A stretch of 64,000 nt of DNA from Pseudonocardia terrae (GCF_021343995.1 NZ_JAJTTE010000001.1:186001-250000), one strand, 5' to 3'. Counted from the first letter of the stretch, positions 1-12,505 are shown. A program made the numbers and translations. The notes: a model not told the origin generated them from the sequence alone.

Positions 1-334
1 ACCGCGGCAGGGCGGTGGCGGCGAGCCGCCGGATCACGCCGTAGCGCCGGTCGAAGCCCAGCGCGATGGCCTGGCTGGTGAAGGCGGTGGACATCACCGC
101 CAGCGCCAGCACCGACGGCACCACCGAGTTCACCCGCGGCTCGGGCAGCGGGACCACCCGCAGCACCGACAGCCCGACGAGCAGCACGACGGGGATCAGC
201 AGGGTGAGCAGCACCTGCTCGCCGTTGCGCAGCGCCAGCCGGGTCTCGGTGCCCGCCTGGGCCAGCAGCATCCGGCCGAGCCGGCCCCGCCCGGGGGCGG
301 GGGTGAAGGTGCCGGGTGCGAACAGCTCGGTCAC
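1..334 (-). CDS. ABC-2 type transporter permease (3' part cut by window edge)
   Basis: Membrane subunit of an ABC exporter; only the N-terminal 111 codons are visible. They show a cytoplasmic lead, a hydrophobic segment at residues about 41-61, a second one starting near 69, and then FDRRYGVIRRL, which resembles the RRxGxxRRL-type cytoplasmic motif of ABC-2 permeases. The GTG start at 334 overlaps the stop of the ATPase gene in a GTGA junction, so the two are translationally coupled. The pair corresponds in position to Rv1457c/Rv1458c beside mptB in M. tuberculosis. Substrate unknown; next to mptB a lipid-linked glycan is possible, but that is inference. Confidence 0.8.
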   Translation of the reverse strand, partial: MTELFAPGTFTPAPGRGRLGRMLLAQAGTETRLALRNGEQVLLTLLIPVVLLVGLSVLRVVPLPEPRVNSVVPSVLALAVMSTAFTSQAIALGFDRRYGVIRRLAATALPR

Positions 335-1332
335 GACCGCAGCTCCCGTCCGGTCAGGTCCAGGAAGACGTCCTCGAGGCTGCGCCGCGCCACCTGGACG
401 TCGTCGGCGAGGGCGCCCTGGCCGGCGCACCAGCCGGTGATCGCGGACAGGACGTGCGGGTCGATGCGCCCGCGGACGACGTAGCGGCCCGCCACGGTCT
501 CGGCCGCGCGGTAGCCGGCGGGCAGCGCGGCGGTGAGGGCCTCGACGTCCATGCCGGTGCGGGCGCGGAACCGCAGCTCCTGCTCGTCGCCCCCGGCGGT
601 GAGCTCGGTGGGGCTGCCGGCCGCGACGACCCGCCCGTGGTCGACGATCACGACCTCGTCGGCGAGGGCCTCGGCCTCCTCCATGAGGTGGGTGGTCAGC
701 AGGACCCCGACCCCGTCCCGGCGCAGCGCGGAGACGAGCTCCCACACGACCCGGCGGGCCTGCGGATCCAGGCCGGCGGTCGGCTCGTCGAGCACCACGA
801 CCTCGGGCCGCCCGACGACCGCGCACGCCAGGGCGAGCCGCTGCTGCTGACCACCGGAGAGCCGCTTGTAGGGGGTCCGGGTGGCGCCCGTGAGGCCCAG
901 CACGTCGATCAGCCAGGCCGGGTCGAGCGGGTTCGCGGCGCAGGCGGCGACGAGCCGCAGCATCTCGCCCGCCTTGACGCCGGGGTAGGCGCCACCGCCC
1001 TGCGGCATGATCCCGATCCGCGCCCGCAGCGCGTCGGGCGCGCCGGCCGGGTCGAGCCCGAGCACGCGGACCTCGCCCTCGTCGGCGCGCTGGAAGCCGG
1101 TGCAGACCTCGATCGTGGTGGTCTTGCCCGCCCCGTTGGGACCGAGCAGCGCGAGCACCGTGCCACGGCGCAGGGTCAGGTCCAGCCCCGCGACGGCCGT
1201 GGTCGCGCCGAACCGCTTGACCAGGCCGCGCACGGACACGGCGGTGTCCGCGGCGCTGTCGGCTCTGTCTGGTCTGTCCGCGGCAGCGTCCGGAACGGCC
1301 TCGCCCGACCGGGCCGACGGGGGGATCTGCAC
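331..1332 (-). CDS. ABC transporter ATP-binding protein
   Basis: Nucleotide-binding subunit partnering the permease at 1-334. A single ABC domain carries Walker A GPNGAGKTT at about residues 64-72, the signature LSGGQQQR at about 158 and Walker B VVVLDEPTAG at about 178-187. The C-terminal 100 residues resemble the DrrA/daunorubicin-resistance type extension. I chose the GTG at 1332, which lies 11 nt after the mptB stop. Residues 1-30 are a Pro/Ala/Asp-rich lead of doubtful conservation, so a later start is possible. Order mptB - ATPase - permease, all on the minus strand with short spacing, suggests one operon. Exported substrate is unknown. Confidence 0.88.
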   Translation of the reverse strand: MQIPPSARSGEAVPDAAADRPDRADSAADTAVSVRGLVKRFGATTAVAGLDLTLRRGTVLALLGPNGAGKTTTIEVCTGFQRADEGEVRVLGLDPAGAPDALRARIGIMPQGGGAYPGVKAGEMLRLVAACAANPLDPAWLIDVLGLTGATRTPYKRLSGGQQQRLALACAVVGRPEVVVLDEPTAGLDPQARRVVWELVSALRRDGVGVLLTTHLMEEAEALADEVVIVDHGRVVAAGSPTELTAGGDEQELRFRARTGMDVEALTAALPAGYRAAETVAGRYVVRGRIDPHVLSAITGWCAGQGALADDVQVARRSLEDVFLDLTGRELRS

Positions 1333-1343
1333 AACCGTCGAGT

Positions 1344-2912
1344 CTAGGCAGGGGTCCGGGCGGCGGGCGCGGCACCCGGATCGCGGGCCGCCTCGCGGCC
1401 CAGGGCGCGCCGCACCAGCAGCAGCCCGACGAGCAGGATCACGGCCCCCGCCACGATCCCGAAGGGCAGCTGGTAGGCGCGGAAGTTGAAGTCCGCCCCG
1501 GTGGGCGGGACCATCACCGCGATCACCGCCGAGGCGGCCAGGGCGAAGCGCCGGTAGCGCGGCATCCCGCGGGTGGCGGCGAGCGGGATCGCGGCCCACA
1601 GCAGGTACCAGGGGTGCACCACCGGCCCCAGCAGCACGACGGCACCCAGCCCGGCGCCCACGCCCGTCACCGGGTCGACCCGGCCCTTGAGGCACAGCCA
1701 CAGCAGCCAGCCGCAGGCCGCGGCCGCAGCGAGCCCGCCCAGCCCGCGGGTGAGGGTGAGCGTGGTGTCCGTGTGGTCGCCGAGACCGGCGAGGATGCCG
1801 AGCTGCCCGGAGAGCTGGCCGAGGTCGGTGGACAACGACATCCAGCTGCGGATCGAGTTCGCCGTGCCCTGGGTGGAGATCCAGCCGAACCCCAGGCCGG
1901 TGCCGAAGCCGAGCACGGCGTAGACCGCCACGGCCACGCCGGCGAGGGCGCCGGCCGCCACCGCGACGTCGCGCACCCGCCCGCCCCACCGCCGGGCCAG
2001 GTCCGTCCCGAGGAACCCGAGGGCGAGCAGCGCCGGCAGCTTCACCGAGGCGCCCAGCGTGATGAGCACCGCCCCGGCGACCCAGCGCGGCCACGGGACC
2101 GGGACGTCCCGCTCGCCCAGGGCCAGGTGCAGGCCGGCGAGCAGCAGGCCGAGCATCAGCGCCTCGTTGTGGATGCCGCTGACCAGGTGGAACAGCACCA
2201 GCGGGTTGGCCGCGCCGAGCCACAGCGCCAGGCCGGGTTCCACGCCGCAGCGGCGGGCCAGCTTGGGCAGCGCCCAGAGGATCAGGGCCACGCCGCCCAG
2301 CGCCAGCACGCGATGGGCCAGCACGCCGAACACGACGTCGTTGCCCGTCAGGGCCGTGATCCCGCGCCCGACGACGAGGAACAGCGGCCCGTAGGGCGCC
2401 GGCGTCTCCCGCCAGATCGTGGGGATGGTGCGGGTCAGCGGGTCGTCGACACCGAGGGCCTGCGCCGGGCCGAGGACGTACGGGTCGAGGCCGCGCGCCA
2501 CGATCGCCGACTGGGCGAGGTAGCTGTAGACGTCCTTGGAGAACAGCGGGGGCGCCAGCGCCAGCGGGAGCGCCCAGAGGATGCCGGCGCGGCCGATCGA
2601 GAGCCGGTCCGGCGCGGGCGGGACCGCGCCGCGGGCGGAGAGCATCCGCCCGATCCACAGCCAGGCGAGCACCAGCATGCCCATGCCGGCGTAGGTCAGC
2701 GCGAGGGCCAGCGTGGCGTTCCGGGCGGGGAGCCCGATCAGCCGCAGGCCGTTGAGCGGGTTGGGCACGGGCAGCGCCCCGGCGCCGAGGGCGCCGATCG
2801 CCATGAGCAGCGCCCCGGTGAGTCCGAGCCGCCGGGCGACCCGGGCCGGATCGGCCGCGACACGCCGGTCCACCGGCGGTGAGCCGGTGGGGTCCAGGGC
2901 GGGTGCGGCCAT
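1344..2912 (-). CDS. mptB: Polyprenol-phosphomannose-dependent alpha-1,6-mannosyltransferase, MptB family
   Basis: GT-C type membrane mannosyltransferase that in Corynebacteriales builds the alpha-1,6-mannan core of lipomannan using polyprenyl-phosphomannose on the outer face of the membrane. The 522-residue protein is hydrophobic throughout with about a dozen predicted membrane segments. An acidic loop holding [11 protein letters not shown] follows the early segments, as expected for the GT-C catalytic loop, and AGLGDHTDT and VVHPWYLLW lie further on. It sits divergently from sufR exactly as Rv1459c (MptB) does from Rv1460 in M. tuberculosis, which supports orthology. The ATG at 2912 is preceded by TAGGCT with a 6-nt gap, so the mRNA is probably leaderless. 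Confidence 0.87.
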   Translation of the reverse strand: MAAPALDPTGSPPVDRRVAADPARVARRLGLTGALLMAIGALGAGALPVPNPLNGLRLIGLPARNATLALALTYAGMGMLVLAWLWIGRMLSARGAVPPAPDRLSIGRAGILWALPLALAPPLFSKDVYSYLAQSAIVARGLDPYVLGPAQALGVDDPLTRTIPTIWRETPAPYGPLFLVVGRGITALTGNDVVFGVLAHRVLALGGVALILWALPKLARRCGVEPGLALWLGAANPLVLFHLVSGIHNEALMLGLLLAGLHLALGERDVPVPWPRWVAGAVLITLGASVKLPALLALGFLGTDLARRWGGRVRDVAVAAGALAGVAVAVYAVLGFGTGLGFGWISTQGTANSIRSWMSLSTDLGQLSGQLGILAGLGDHTDTTLTLTRGLGGLAAAAACGWLLWLCLKGRVDPVTGVGAGLGAVVLLGPVVHPWYLLWAAIPLAATRGMPRYRRFALAASAVIAVMVPPTGADFNFRAYQLPFGIVAGAVILLVGLLLVRRALGREAARDPGAAPAARTPA

Positions 2913-2924
2913 GCCGGGAGCCTA
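2913..2924 (-). promoter_or_regulatory. -10 element of mptB, leaderless promoter
   Basis: On the minus strand TAGGCT (2924 to 2919) fits the actinobacterial TAnnnT -10 consensus and lies 6 nt before the mptB ATG at 2912. Transcription would then begin at the A of the start codon. Seen by eye only; no -35 element is evident. Confidence 0.5.
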
Positions 2925-3063
2925 TCGACCGGCCTCGCGACGACCGCCCGGAGCCGCGCTCCCGGCACTGCGGACGGCCTACTGCGGGCCGACGAACGGC
3001 GCCGAGGCCGTGCCGATCGTGAGTCCGCTCACGTGCCCGGGGGGCCGCCTTTGCCGGTCCGCC

Positions 3064-3089
3064 GTATATACGCAACACTGGTGTTGTGA
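3064..3089 (+). promoter_or_regulatory. suf operon promoter with SufR operator
   Basis: GTATATA (3064-3070) is a likely -10 box. Directly after it, ACACT-GGTGT-TGTGA (3075-3089) matches the inverted repeat ACACT-N5-TGTGA that I recall as the M. tuberculosis SufR operator. The core CAACAC-TG-GTGTTG (3073-3086) is also a 6+6 bp palindrome. The repeat covers the expected transcription start and the proposed GTG start of sufR (3086), so bound holo-SufR would block initiation. Autoregulation is inferred from the family. Confidence 0.75.
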
Positions 3090-3910
3090 AAACAGCCGGA
3101 CCGAGCACCGCGACCCGGGCGCCGCAGGCGTCCGCCGTCGGCGTGCCCGCACCGGCCGGGCACCCGGCGCACGTCCCCGCCCATCCCGAGGGCCGTACGC
3201 GGCTCGCCGTGGCGCGGCTGCTGCTGGAGCAGGGGCCGATCACGGCCGCGGAGGTCGCCGCCGAGCTGGAGCTCTCGGCCGCCGCCGTGCGCCGGCACCT
3301 GGACGCCCTGATCGCCGACGGCGAGGCGGAGATCCGGGACGCGCCGCGGCGCACCCGGCGCTCGCGCGGGCGGCCGGCCAAGCACTTCCTGCTCACCGAC
3401 GCGGGCCGGGTCCGTTTCGGGCACGGCTACGACGACCTGGCCACCTCGGCCCTGCGCTTCCTCGCGGCCCACGCGGGGGAGCAGGCCGTCGGCGAGTTCG
3501 CCCGCTCCCGCGTGCACGAGCTGCTCGGCGGCGCCGAGGACGAGATCCACGCGGCGGGCACGCCGGAGGAGCGGGCCGAGGCGCTCGCGCGGGTGCTCAC
3601 CTCGCGGGGCTACGCCGCGGCGGCCCGGGAGGCCGGGCACGGCGTGCAGCTGTGCCAGCACCACTGCCCGGTGGCCCACGTCGCGGCCGAGTTCCCGGAG
3701 CTCTGCGAGGCCGAGACCGCGGCCTTCGCCGAGGTCCTCGGCACGCACGTGCAACGCTTGGCCACCATCGCGCGCGGGGACTCCGCGTGCACCACCCACG
3801 TCCCCACCGTGTTCCCGGAGGCTCCCGAACGCCTCCGGCCCGGGCAGCGCCCGGGACCGGCGGGGCAGCAAGCGACCACCACGTCCCCGAGAGGGAGGCA
3901 GTCTTCATGA
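3086..3910 (+). CDS. sufR: Fe-S cluster-sensing repressor SufR
   Basis: Winged-helix repressor of the suf operon. After a proline/alanine-rich lead, residues about 38-105 form the DNA-binding domain ([23 protein letters not shown], then a basic wing [13 protein letters not shown]). The C-terminal half carries cysteines at about 190, 194, 207 and 235 (CQHHC, ELCEA, SACTT), matching the cysteine-rich Fe-S site known in SufR. GTG at 3086 gives 274 residues and lies inside the operator, so the mRNA would have almost no leader; a start further in, nearer the HTH, cannot be excluded. The gene overlaps sufB by ATGA at 3907. Syntenic with Rv1460. Confidence 0.9.
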   Translation: MKTAGPSTATRAPQASAVGVPAPAGHPAHVPAHPEGRTRLAVARLLLEQGPITAAEVAAELELSAAAVRRHLDALIADGEAEIRDAPRRTRRSRGRPAKHFLLTDAGRVRFGHGYDDLATSALRFLAAHAGEQAVGEFARSRVHELLGGAEDEIHAAGTPEERAEALARVLTSRGYAAAAREAGHGVQLCQHHCPVAHVAAEFPELCEAETAAFAEVLGTHVQRLATIARGDSACTTHVPTVFPEAPERLRPGQRPGPAGQQATTTSPRGRQSS

Positions 3911-5339
3911 CGACCACTCCTGAGGTGAAGCCAGGGCTCACGCAGGAGGAGACGCTCGCGACGCTCGGCCGGTACGACTTCGGCTGGTCGGACCCGGACG
4001 TCGCCGGCGCGTCCGCCCGTCGCGGCTTGTCCGCCGACGTGGTGGCCGACATCTCCCGCCTGAAGAACGAGCCCCAGTGGATGCTCGACTTCCGGCTCAA
4101 GGCGCTGGACCTGTTCGAGCGCAAGCCGATGCCGCGCTGGGGCTCCGACCTGTCGGGCATCGACTTCGAGAACATCAAGTACTTCGTGCGGTCCACGGAG
4201 AAGCAGGCCACCAGCTGGGAGGACCTGCCCCCGGACATCAAGAACACCTACGACAAGCTGGGCATCCCGGAGGCCGAGAAGGCCCGCCTGGTCGCCGGTG
4301 TCGCCGCGCAGTACGAGTCCGAGGTCGTCTACCACCAGATCCGCGAGGACCTGGAGGAGCAGGGCGTCATCTTCCTGGACACCGACACCGGCCTGCGCGA
4401 GCACCCGGAGCTGTTCAAGGAGTACTTCGGCTCGGTCATCCCGAGCGGCGACAACAAGTTCTCGGCGCTGAACTCCGCCGTGTGGTCGGGCGGCTCGTTC
4501 ATCTACGTCCCGCCGGGCGTGCACGTCGAGATCCCGCTGCAGGCCTACTTCCGGATCAACACCGAGAACATGGGCCAGTTCGAGCGGACGCTGATCATCG
4601 CGGACGAGGGCTCGTACGTGCACTACGTCGAGGGCTGCACCGCGCCGATCTACAAGTCGGACTCGCTGCACTCCGCGGTCGTGGAGATCGTCGTCAAGAA
4701 GAACGCCCGGGTCCGGTACACGACCATCCAGAACTGGTCGAACAACGTGTACAACCTGGTCACCAAGCGCGCCAAGGCCGAAGAGGGCGCGACCATGGAG
4801 TGGGTCGACGGCAACCTCGGCTCCAAGGTGACCATGAAGTACCCGGCCGTGATGCTGATGGGCGAGTACGCCAAGGGCGAGGTCCTGTCCATCGCGTTCG
4901 CCGGCGAGGGCCAGCACCAGGACGCGGGCGCGAAGATGACGCACCTGGCGCCGAACACGTCGTCGACGATCATCTCGAAGTCGGTGGCGCGCGGCGGCGG
5001 GCGCACGTCGTACCGCGGCCTGATCCGGGTCAACCCGCGGGCGAAGAACTCGAAGAGCACGGTGAAGTGCGACGCGCTGCTGGTCGACACGATCAGCCGC
5101 AGCGACACCTACCCGTACGTCGACATCCGCACGGACGACGTGCAGATGGGCCACGAGGCCACCGTCTCGAAGGTGTCGGACGACCAGCTCTTCTACCTGA
5201 TGAGCCGCGGTCTGACCGAGGACGAGGCCATGGCGATGGTCGTGCGCGGGTTCGTCGAGCCCATCGCGCGCGAGCTCCCCATGGAGTACGCCCTCGAGCT
5301 GAACCGCCTGATCGAGCTGCAGATGGAGGGTTCCGTCGG

Positions 5340-5343
<4 letters not shown>
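3907..5343 (+). CDS. sufB: Fe-S cluster scaffold protein SufB
   Basis: Scaffold subunit of the SufBCD complex on which sulfur and iron are assembled into clusters in the cytosol. 478 residues, full family length. The core beta-helix region includes VEGCTAP (Cys244) and VKCDALLVD (Cys388), the latter at the position of the cysteine implicated in cluster assembly in E. coli SufB. The M. tuberculosis orthologue Rv1461 carries an intein in this protein; here VEGCTAP is uninterrupted and no intein is present anywhere. The ATG overlaps the sufR stop (ATGA), and the 3' end overlaps sufD the same way, so the operon is tightly coupled. Confidence 0.97.
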
Positions 5344-8628
<3,285 letters not shown>

Positions 8629-8629
<1 letters not shown>

Positions 8630-9081
8630 TGAAACTGGAGCAGATGTACCAGGAGATCATCCTGGACCACTACCGGCAGCCGCACGGCGCCGGTCTGCGG
8701 GAGCCGTACGACGCGGAGACCCACCACATCAACCCGACCTGCGGCGACGAGGTGACCCTGCGGGTCAAGCTCGGCGACGATCCCGCCCACCCGACCGTGC
8801 AGGACGTCTCGTACGAGTCGCTCGGCTGCTCGATCAGCCAGGCGTCGACGTCGGTGCTCACCGACCTGGTGGTCGGCAAGAGCGTCGAGGAGGCGTTCCG
8901 GATCCTGGAGTCGTTCCAGGAGATGGCGCAGAGCCGCGGCAAGGTGCCCGGGGACGAGGAGATCATCGGCGACGGGATCGCGTTCGCCGGCGTCTCCAAG
9001 TACCCGGCGCGCGTGAAGTGTGCTCTGCTGGGCTGGATGGCGTTCAAGGACGCGGTCGCGCGGGTGAAGGAGGAGGCATGA
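8629..9081 (+). CDS. sufU: Zn-dependent sulfurtransferase SufU
   Basis: IscU-like protein that in Gram-positive bacteria receives sulfur from SufS and passes it to SufBCD. 150 residues. The zinc/persulfide site is complete: Cys38 and Asp40 in NPTCGDE, Cys67 in LGCSIS and Cys131 in VKCALL. The insert KVPGDEEIIGD between the second and third cysteines marks SufU rather than IscU. The ATG at 8629 uses the last A of the sufS stop; the 3' end overlaps sufT by ATGA at 9078. Corresponds to Rv1465. Confidence 0.95.
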
Positions 9082-9491
9082 GCGACAACACCACCGGGAC
9101 GGCCGACGAGGAGATCGTCCGGGGCGCCGCCGGGATGCCGGAGCCGCCGGCCGCGCAGGCCGCCGGCGACGGTCCCTCGCTCGACGACGTCGAGGAGGCC
9201 ATGCGCGACGTCGTCGACCCCGAGCTGGGGATCAACGTCGTCGACCTCGGCCTGGTCTACGGCCTGAAGGTCGAGGACAACAAGGCGATCATCGACATGA
9301 CCCTGACGTCGGCGGCCTGCCCGCTGACGGACGTGATCGAGGAGCAGGCCCGCTCCGCCCTCACCGGCCCGAGCAACGGCGGCCTGGTCGAGGACATCAC
9401 GATCAACTGGGTCTGGATGCCGCCGTGGGGCCCGGAGAAGATCACCGAGGACGGCCGCGAGCAGCTGCGCGCCCTCGGCTTCCGCGTCTAG
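9078..9491 (+). CDS. sufT: Fe-S maturation accessory protein SufT (MIP18/DUF59 family)
   Basis: DUF59-family factor assisting Fe-S cluster transfer to client proteins. 137 residues. An Ala/Pro-rich N-terminal 30 residues precede the conserved DUF59 core, with VVDPELGINVVDLGLVYG, then DMTLTSAACPLTD carrying the conserved cysteine, and a C-terminal WMPPWGPEKI stretch. It is the last gene of the suf operon and overlaps sufU by ATGA. Transcription probably ends in the hairpin that begins a few bases after the stop codon. Corresponds to Rv1466. Confidence 0.92.
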   Translation: MSDNTTGTADEEIVRGAAGMPEPPAAQAAGDGPSLDDVEEAMRDVVDPELGINVVDLGLVYGLKVEDNKAIIDMTLTSAACPLTDVIEEQARSALTGPSNGGLVEDITINWVWMPPWGPEKITEDGREQLRALGFRV

Positions 9492-9497
9492 ACCGTT

Positions 9498-9590
9498 CCG
9501 CGAGTCGGCACTCCCGACGCACCGAACCCCACATCCCGGGATGTCCCGAGATGTGGGGTTCGGCCGCTCGGGAGTGCCGACCCGCGCGTT
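9498..9590. repeat. Hairpin repeat element, copy A (CCGCGAGTCGG family)
   Basis: Nested inverted repeat between convergent sufT and the cyclase gene. The outer arms GTCGGCACTCCCGA (9504-9517) and TCGGGAGTGCCGAC (9568-9581) and the inner arms CCGAACCCCACATC (9522-9535) and GATGTGGGGTTCGG (9550-9563) are perfect complements. The centre is the palindrome ACATCCCGGGATGT (9531-9544). It opens with CCGCGAGTCGGCA like the copies at 46109 and 48344. A bidirectional terminator role is inferred from position. Confidence 0.8.
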
Positions 9591-9591
9591 C

Positions 9592-10677
9592 TCAGCCGCC
9601 GTCGCCGCGCTCGCGCAGCAGGTAGGGCTGGAGGTGCCGGTAGCCCCGGACCTGTAAGGGCTTGAGCCGGCGGGTGCTGAACCGCTCGTCGCCCTCGATC
9701 CCGTGCGCGACCTCCCGGTCGACCAGCACGGTGTCCGGGCGGGCGTGCGTGGTGAGCCGGGCGGCGATGTTGACCGGCTCGCCGTAGACGTCGCCGAAGC
9801 GCAGCAGCACGTCGCCCGCGGCCAGCCCGATGCGCAGCGGGGGGAGCGAGGGCTCGCGCCGCACCCGCTCGCGCAGCCGCAGGGCCAGCCACGCGGCCTC
9901 GGCGGGCTCGTCGGTCACGAACAGCACCTCGTCGCCGACGGTCTTCACCAGCCGCCCGCCGCACTCCGTGATGACGTCCGCGGTGCCGGCCTCGAAGTGC
10001 TCGATCATCTCGGACAGCTCGGCGGGGGAACGCCGCCGCGTGGTGCGGGTGAAGCCGACCATGTCCGCGAACCCGACGGCGAGGGTGCGGGTCTCGGCCG
10101 ACTCCGGGTCGTCGAGCGGACCGACCACGAACCGGGACACGGCGGCCGCCATGTGCCGCCGCCAGATGTAGGCCTGCACGCGTTCCAGCGTCGGCAGCAG
10201 CTCGGCCGTGAACCGCAGGGCGGCCTCGGGCTCCATCTCTCCGGAGCCGGAGCCGGAACCGGCCGTCGGCGCCGCCCGGTCGGCCACCATCCGGGCCAGC
10301 ATCCCGACCTGCCAGTCCGCGAGCCGGGACACCGACTGCGCGATCGCACGCAGGACCGTCTCGCGAACGTCCGTGGGCAGCGAACGGGCCACGGGATCGG
10401 TGGCGAGCAGCCCGGCGGCGTCGACGTCCCCGTCGGTGAAGTAGACCAGCTCGTCCGGCACCTCGGGGAAGCCGAGCGACCGCCAGAGCCGCAGGCCCTC
10501 CTCCTCGGGAACCCCGGCCCGCTCCAGCACCTCGGCGCGGGTGTAGCGCCGCGGGGCGCCGAGGATCATCTCCTCCAGCGCCCCGACCAGCGGGGCGGAC
10601 TCGGCCAGCCGGCGCCGCTCGCCCCGGGCCGCGGCGTCGAGGAACGACCCGAGGTCGTCCAGCCAGCCCTCGCTCAC
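9592..10677 (-). CDS. Class III adenylate/guanylate cyclase with N-terminal regulatory domain
   Basis: Makes cyclic nucleotide, most likely cAMP, in the cytosol. 361 residues. Residues about 30-180 resemble the alpha-helical regulatory domain of mycobacterial Rv1264-type cyclases, with a Gly/Ser linker near 140-146. The catalytic domain begins near 198. Metal-binding Asp205 lies in FADMVGFT and Asp249 in KTVGDEVLF, substrate-selecting Lys245 and Asp296 lie in KTVG and FGDVYG, and the transition-state pair Asn303/Arg307 lies in VNIAAR, so the active site looks complete. No membrane segment. ATG at 10677; the gene ends against repeat copy A. Adenylate rather than guanylate specificity rests on the Lys/Asp pair. 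Confidence 0.87.
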   Translation of the reverse strand: MSEGWLDDLGSFLDAAARGERRRLAESAPLVGALEEMILGAPRRYTRAEVLERAGVPEEEGLRLWRSLGFPEVPDELVYFTDGDVDAAGLLATDPVARSLPTDVRETVLRAIAQSVSRLADWQVGMLARMVADRAAPTAGSGSGSGEMEPEAALRFTAELLPTLERVQAYIWRRHMAAAVSRFVVGPLDDPESAETRTLAVGFADMVGFTRTTRRRSPAELSEMIEHFEAGTADVITECGGRLVKTVGDEVLFVTDEPAEAAWLALRLRERVRREPSLPPLRIGLAAGDVLLRFGDVYGEPVNIAARLTTHARPDTVLVDREVAHGIEGDERFSTRRLKPLQVRGYRHLQPYLLRERGDGG

Positions 10678-10684
10678 GGACGGC

Positions 10685-11134
10685 TCAGGTGGTGTGCACG
10701 ATCAGGACGTCGACGCCCGAGCGGCGGGCGACGTCCGACGGGACCGAGCCGAGGATGCGCCCGCTGAGGGTGTTGAGGCCCTTGTTGCCCACCACGAGCA
10801 GGTCGGCCTTGCGCTCCAGGACCGCCTTGCGCAGCACGTCGGCCGGTGCGCCGTCCTCGGCGATCTTGCTGATCTTGGTGGCGCCGACCGCGGCGGCCTT
10901 GTCCTCGGCGGTGCGCAGCACCTCCTCGGCGGGCGTCCAGCCGCGGACCTGGTAGGCCTCGGCGCCGAGCGCGTCCTCGGCGTCCAGGGTCTCGTCGCGC
11001 GAGGCCGGCGTGTAGGCCGAGACCAGCACGAGCTCGGCGTCGGAGTCGCGGGCGACGGCGGCCGCGCGCTCCACGGCGACGTACGAGGTCGCCGATCCGT
11101 CCGTGCCGACGACGACGGTGGTGTAGGCGGACAT
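10685..11134 (-). CDS. Universal stress protein (UspA family, ATP-binding type)
   Basis: Single-domain USP, 149 residues. It begins with the beta strand TTVVVGTDGS and ends with VVGNKGLNTLSGRILGSV, which fits the ATP-binding pattern GxxGx9GS. Such proteins bind ATP and accompany stress or hypoxia responses in actinobacteria. The ATG at 11134 has a GGAGG ribosome site about 6 nt upstream on the minus strand; longer in-frame extensions have biased, non-protein composition and were discarded. It lies 7 nt upstream of the cyclase start, so the two may be co-transcribed, linking a USP with cAMP signalling (inference). Confidence 0.92.
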   Translation of the reverse strand: MSAYTTVVVGTDGSATSYVAVERAAAVARDSDAELVLVSAYTPASRDETLDAEDALGAEAYQVRGWTPAEEVLRTAEDKAAAVGATKISKIAEDGAPADVLRKAVLERKADLLVVGNKGLNTLSGRILGSVPSDVARRSGVDVLIVHTT

Positions 11135-11216
11135 GTGCCCTCCGGGGGATCGGTCACACGGTGTCCCGGGCAGATTACCGACCGGTAGTTCGCTGACCTG
11201 CACCGACTCGCGAGCA

Positions 11217-12503
11217 TCACCCGGTGGTGGCGGGACGGGCCCGGGGCAGCAGCGCGGGACCCACGAGCCGGGCGCGCAACGACCAGTCCGCGCGGGCCCA
11301 GAGCGCGCGCATGGCGGCGGCCGTGCCGGGCAGGTCGGCGCGGCCGGTGAGGTAGGCCCAGCGGTGGTGCGCGGGCAGCCCCAGGAACGCCTCGAAGAAG
11401 GCCGGCACCCGCTCGGGCGGCATGCGCAGCAGCGCCTCCAGGCCGCGGTGGCGCAACACGTGCACCGCGCGGGCCTGGGCCGGCCACACGACGGACCGGG
11501 CCGCGCGGCGGGGGGCGGGCCCGGCCAGCGCCTCCGCCAGCTGCGGGGCCAGGCGCAGCGCGGTCGCCACCGAGAAGCCGGTGGCGGGATGGACCAGCGC
11601 GCCCGCGGCGCCGAACGCGGGCCCGGGAGCCAGCGTCGCGCCGACGGGCCCCTCGACGGGGAACCGGACGCGCTCGTCGCCGGCGTCGGCGGGCGGGGGG
11701 ACACCGCGGTGGGCGAGGCGGGCCTGCAGCCGTGCGCGCAGCTCGGGCAGGGGCAGGCCGGGGCGGCGGGCCAGGGAGGTCTCCTCGACCAGCACCCGGC
11801 CGCCGCCGAGCGGCACGGCGTAGAGGAAGGTCGGCCAGGCCCCGCCGGTCCGCCCGTGCTCCTGCCGCCAGTCCATGAACAGCGCCTCGCCCGGCGCCAC
11901 CAACGGGGCGGCCACGGCCTCGTCGACGATCAGCCCGTACGCCGTCTGCTCCGCGACCGGCCGGCGCGCGCGGGCGGGCCGGTGCCCGGTGGCGTCGACG
12001 ACCAGCCGCGCCGGGACGCGCCCGCCGGCCAGCCGGGCGTACCCCGGCTCGCTGCCCACCACCTTCGCCCGGTGGACCGCGACGCCGGCCAGTCCCGCAT
12101 CGAGGTGGGCGCGCAGCGCGGCGGTGTCGAGGATCGTGTACTCCCAGCCCAGCCGGTGCTCGGTCAGCGCGACGGCCCGGCCCTGCGCCCGGGCTGCGAC
12201 GACGTCCGCCGGCAGGTCCGCCGGGAGCTCGCCCGCCCACGCCGCGTAGGTCGCGCGCCAGGGGCGGTCCGGGGCGGGGTCGGCCAGCGCGGTCCGCAGG
12301 CCGAGCCGCACGCAGGCGCCGGCGAGGGCGCGCCCGGCCGGGCCGCCGCCGGCCACCAGCACGTCCACCGGCCCACGACCCGGAGCCGCCGGCCCTTCCG
12401 GCCCTGCGCTCCGCGCCTCCGGCTGTGGGGTCCGCGCCCCCGGGCGTGCCGGCTGCGCCTCCGGCCGTGCCGGTTGTGCCCTCTGCGCCGCGGGTTCCCG
12501 CAC
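11217..12503 (-). CDS. crtY: Lycopene cyclase, CrtY/CrtL family flavoprotein
   Basis: Cyclises the ends of lycopene to beta-ionone rings in carotenoid synthesis. 428 residues from the GTG at 12503. The first 50 residues are a repetitive Ala/Pro/Arg/Gln-rich lead, followed by the dinucleotide-binding start VDVLVAGGGPAGRAL. Later landmarks are VVDATGHRPA, FMDWRQEHG (the conserved acidic/aromatic stretch of lycopene cyclases), VLVEETSLARRP and FPVEGPVGATL, and the end VHPATGFSVATALRLA. The true start may be the inner GTG of VDVLVAGG, giving a more usual length. The start lies 2 nt past the SDR stop, so the genes are coupled. No other carotenoid gene is in the window. Confidence 0.85.
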   Translation of the reverse strand: MREPAAQRAQPARPEAQPARPGARTPQPEARSAGPEGPAAPGRGPVDVLVAGGGPAGRALAGACVRLGLRTALADPAPDRPWRATYAAWAGELPADLPADVVAARAQGRAVALTEHRLGWEYTILDTAALRAHLDAGLAGVAVHRAKVVGSEPGYARLAGGRVPARLVVDATGHRPARARRPVAEQTAYGLIVDEAVAAPLVAPGEALFMDWRQEHGRTGGAWPTFLYAVPLGGGRVLVEETSLARRPGLPLPELRARLQARLAHRGVPPPADAGDERVRFPVEGPVGATLAPGPAFGAAGALVHPATGFSVATALRLAPQLAEALAGPAPRRAARSVVWPAQARAVHVLRHRGLEALLRMPPERVPAFFEAFLGLPAHHRWAYLTGRADLPGTAAAMRALWARADWSLRARLVGPALLPRARPATTG

Positions 12504-12505
12504 GT

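Noticed and set aside
331-3396. Single 1021-residue minus-strand ORF covering mptB, the ATPase and the sufR shadow
   Set aside because: It is an accidental in-frame extension; composition is Arg/Pro/Gly-rich until the ATPase domain, and mptB occupies another frame with clear homology.
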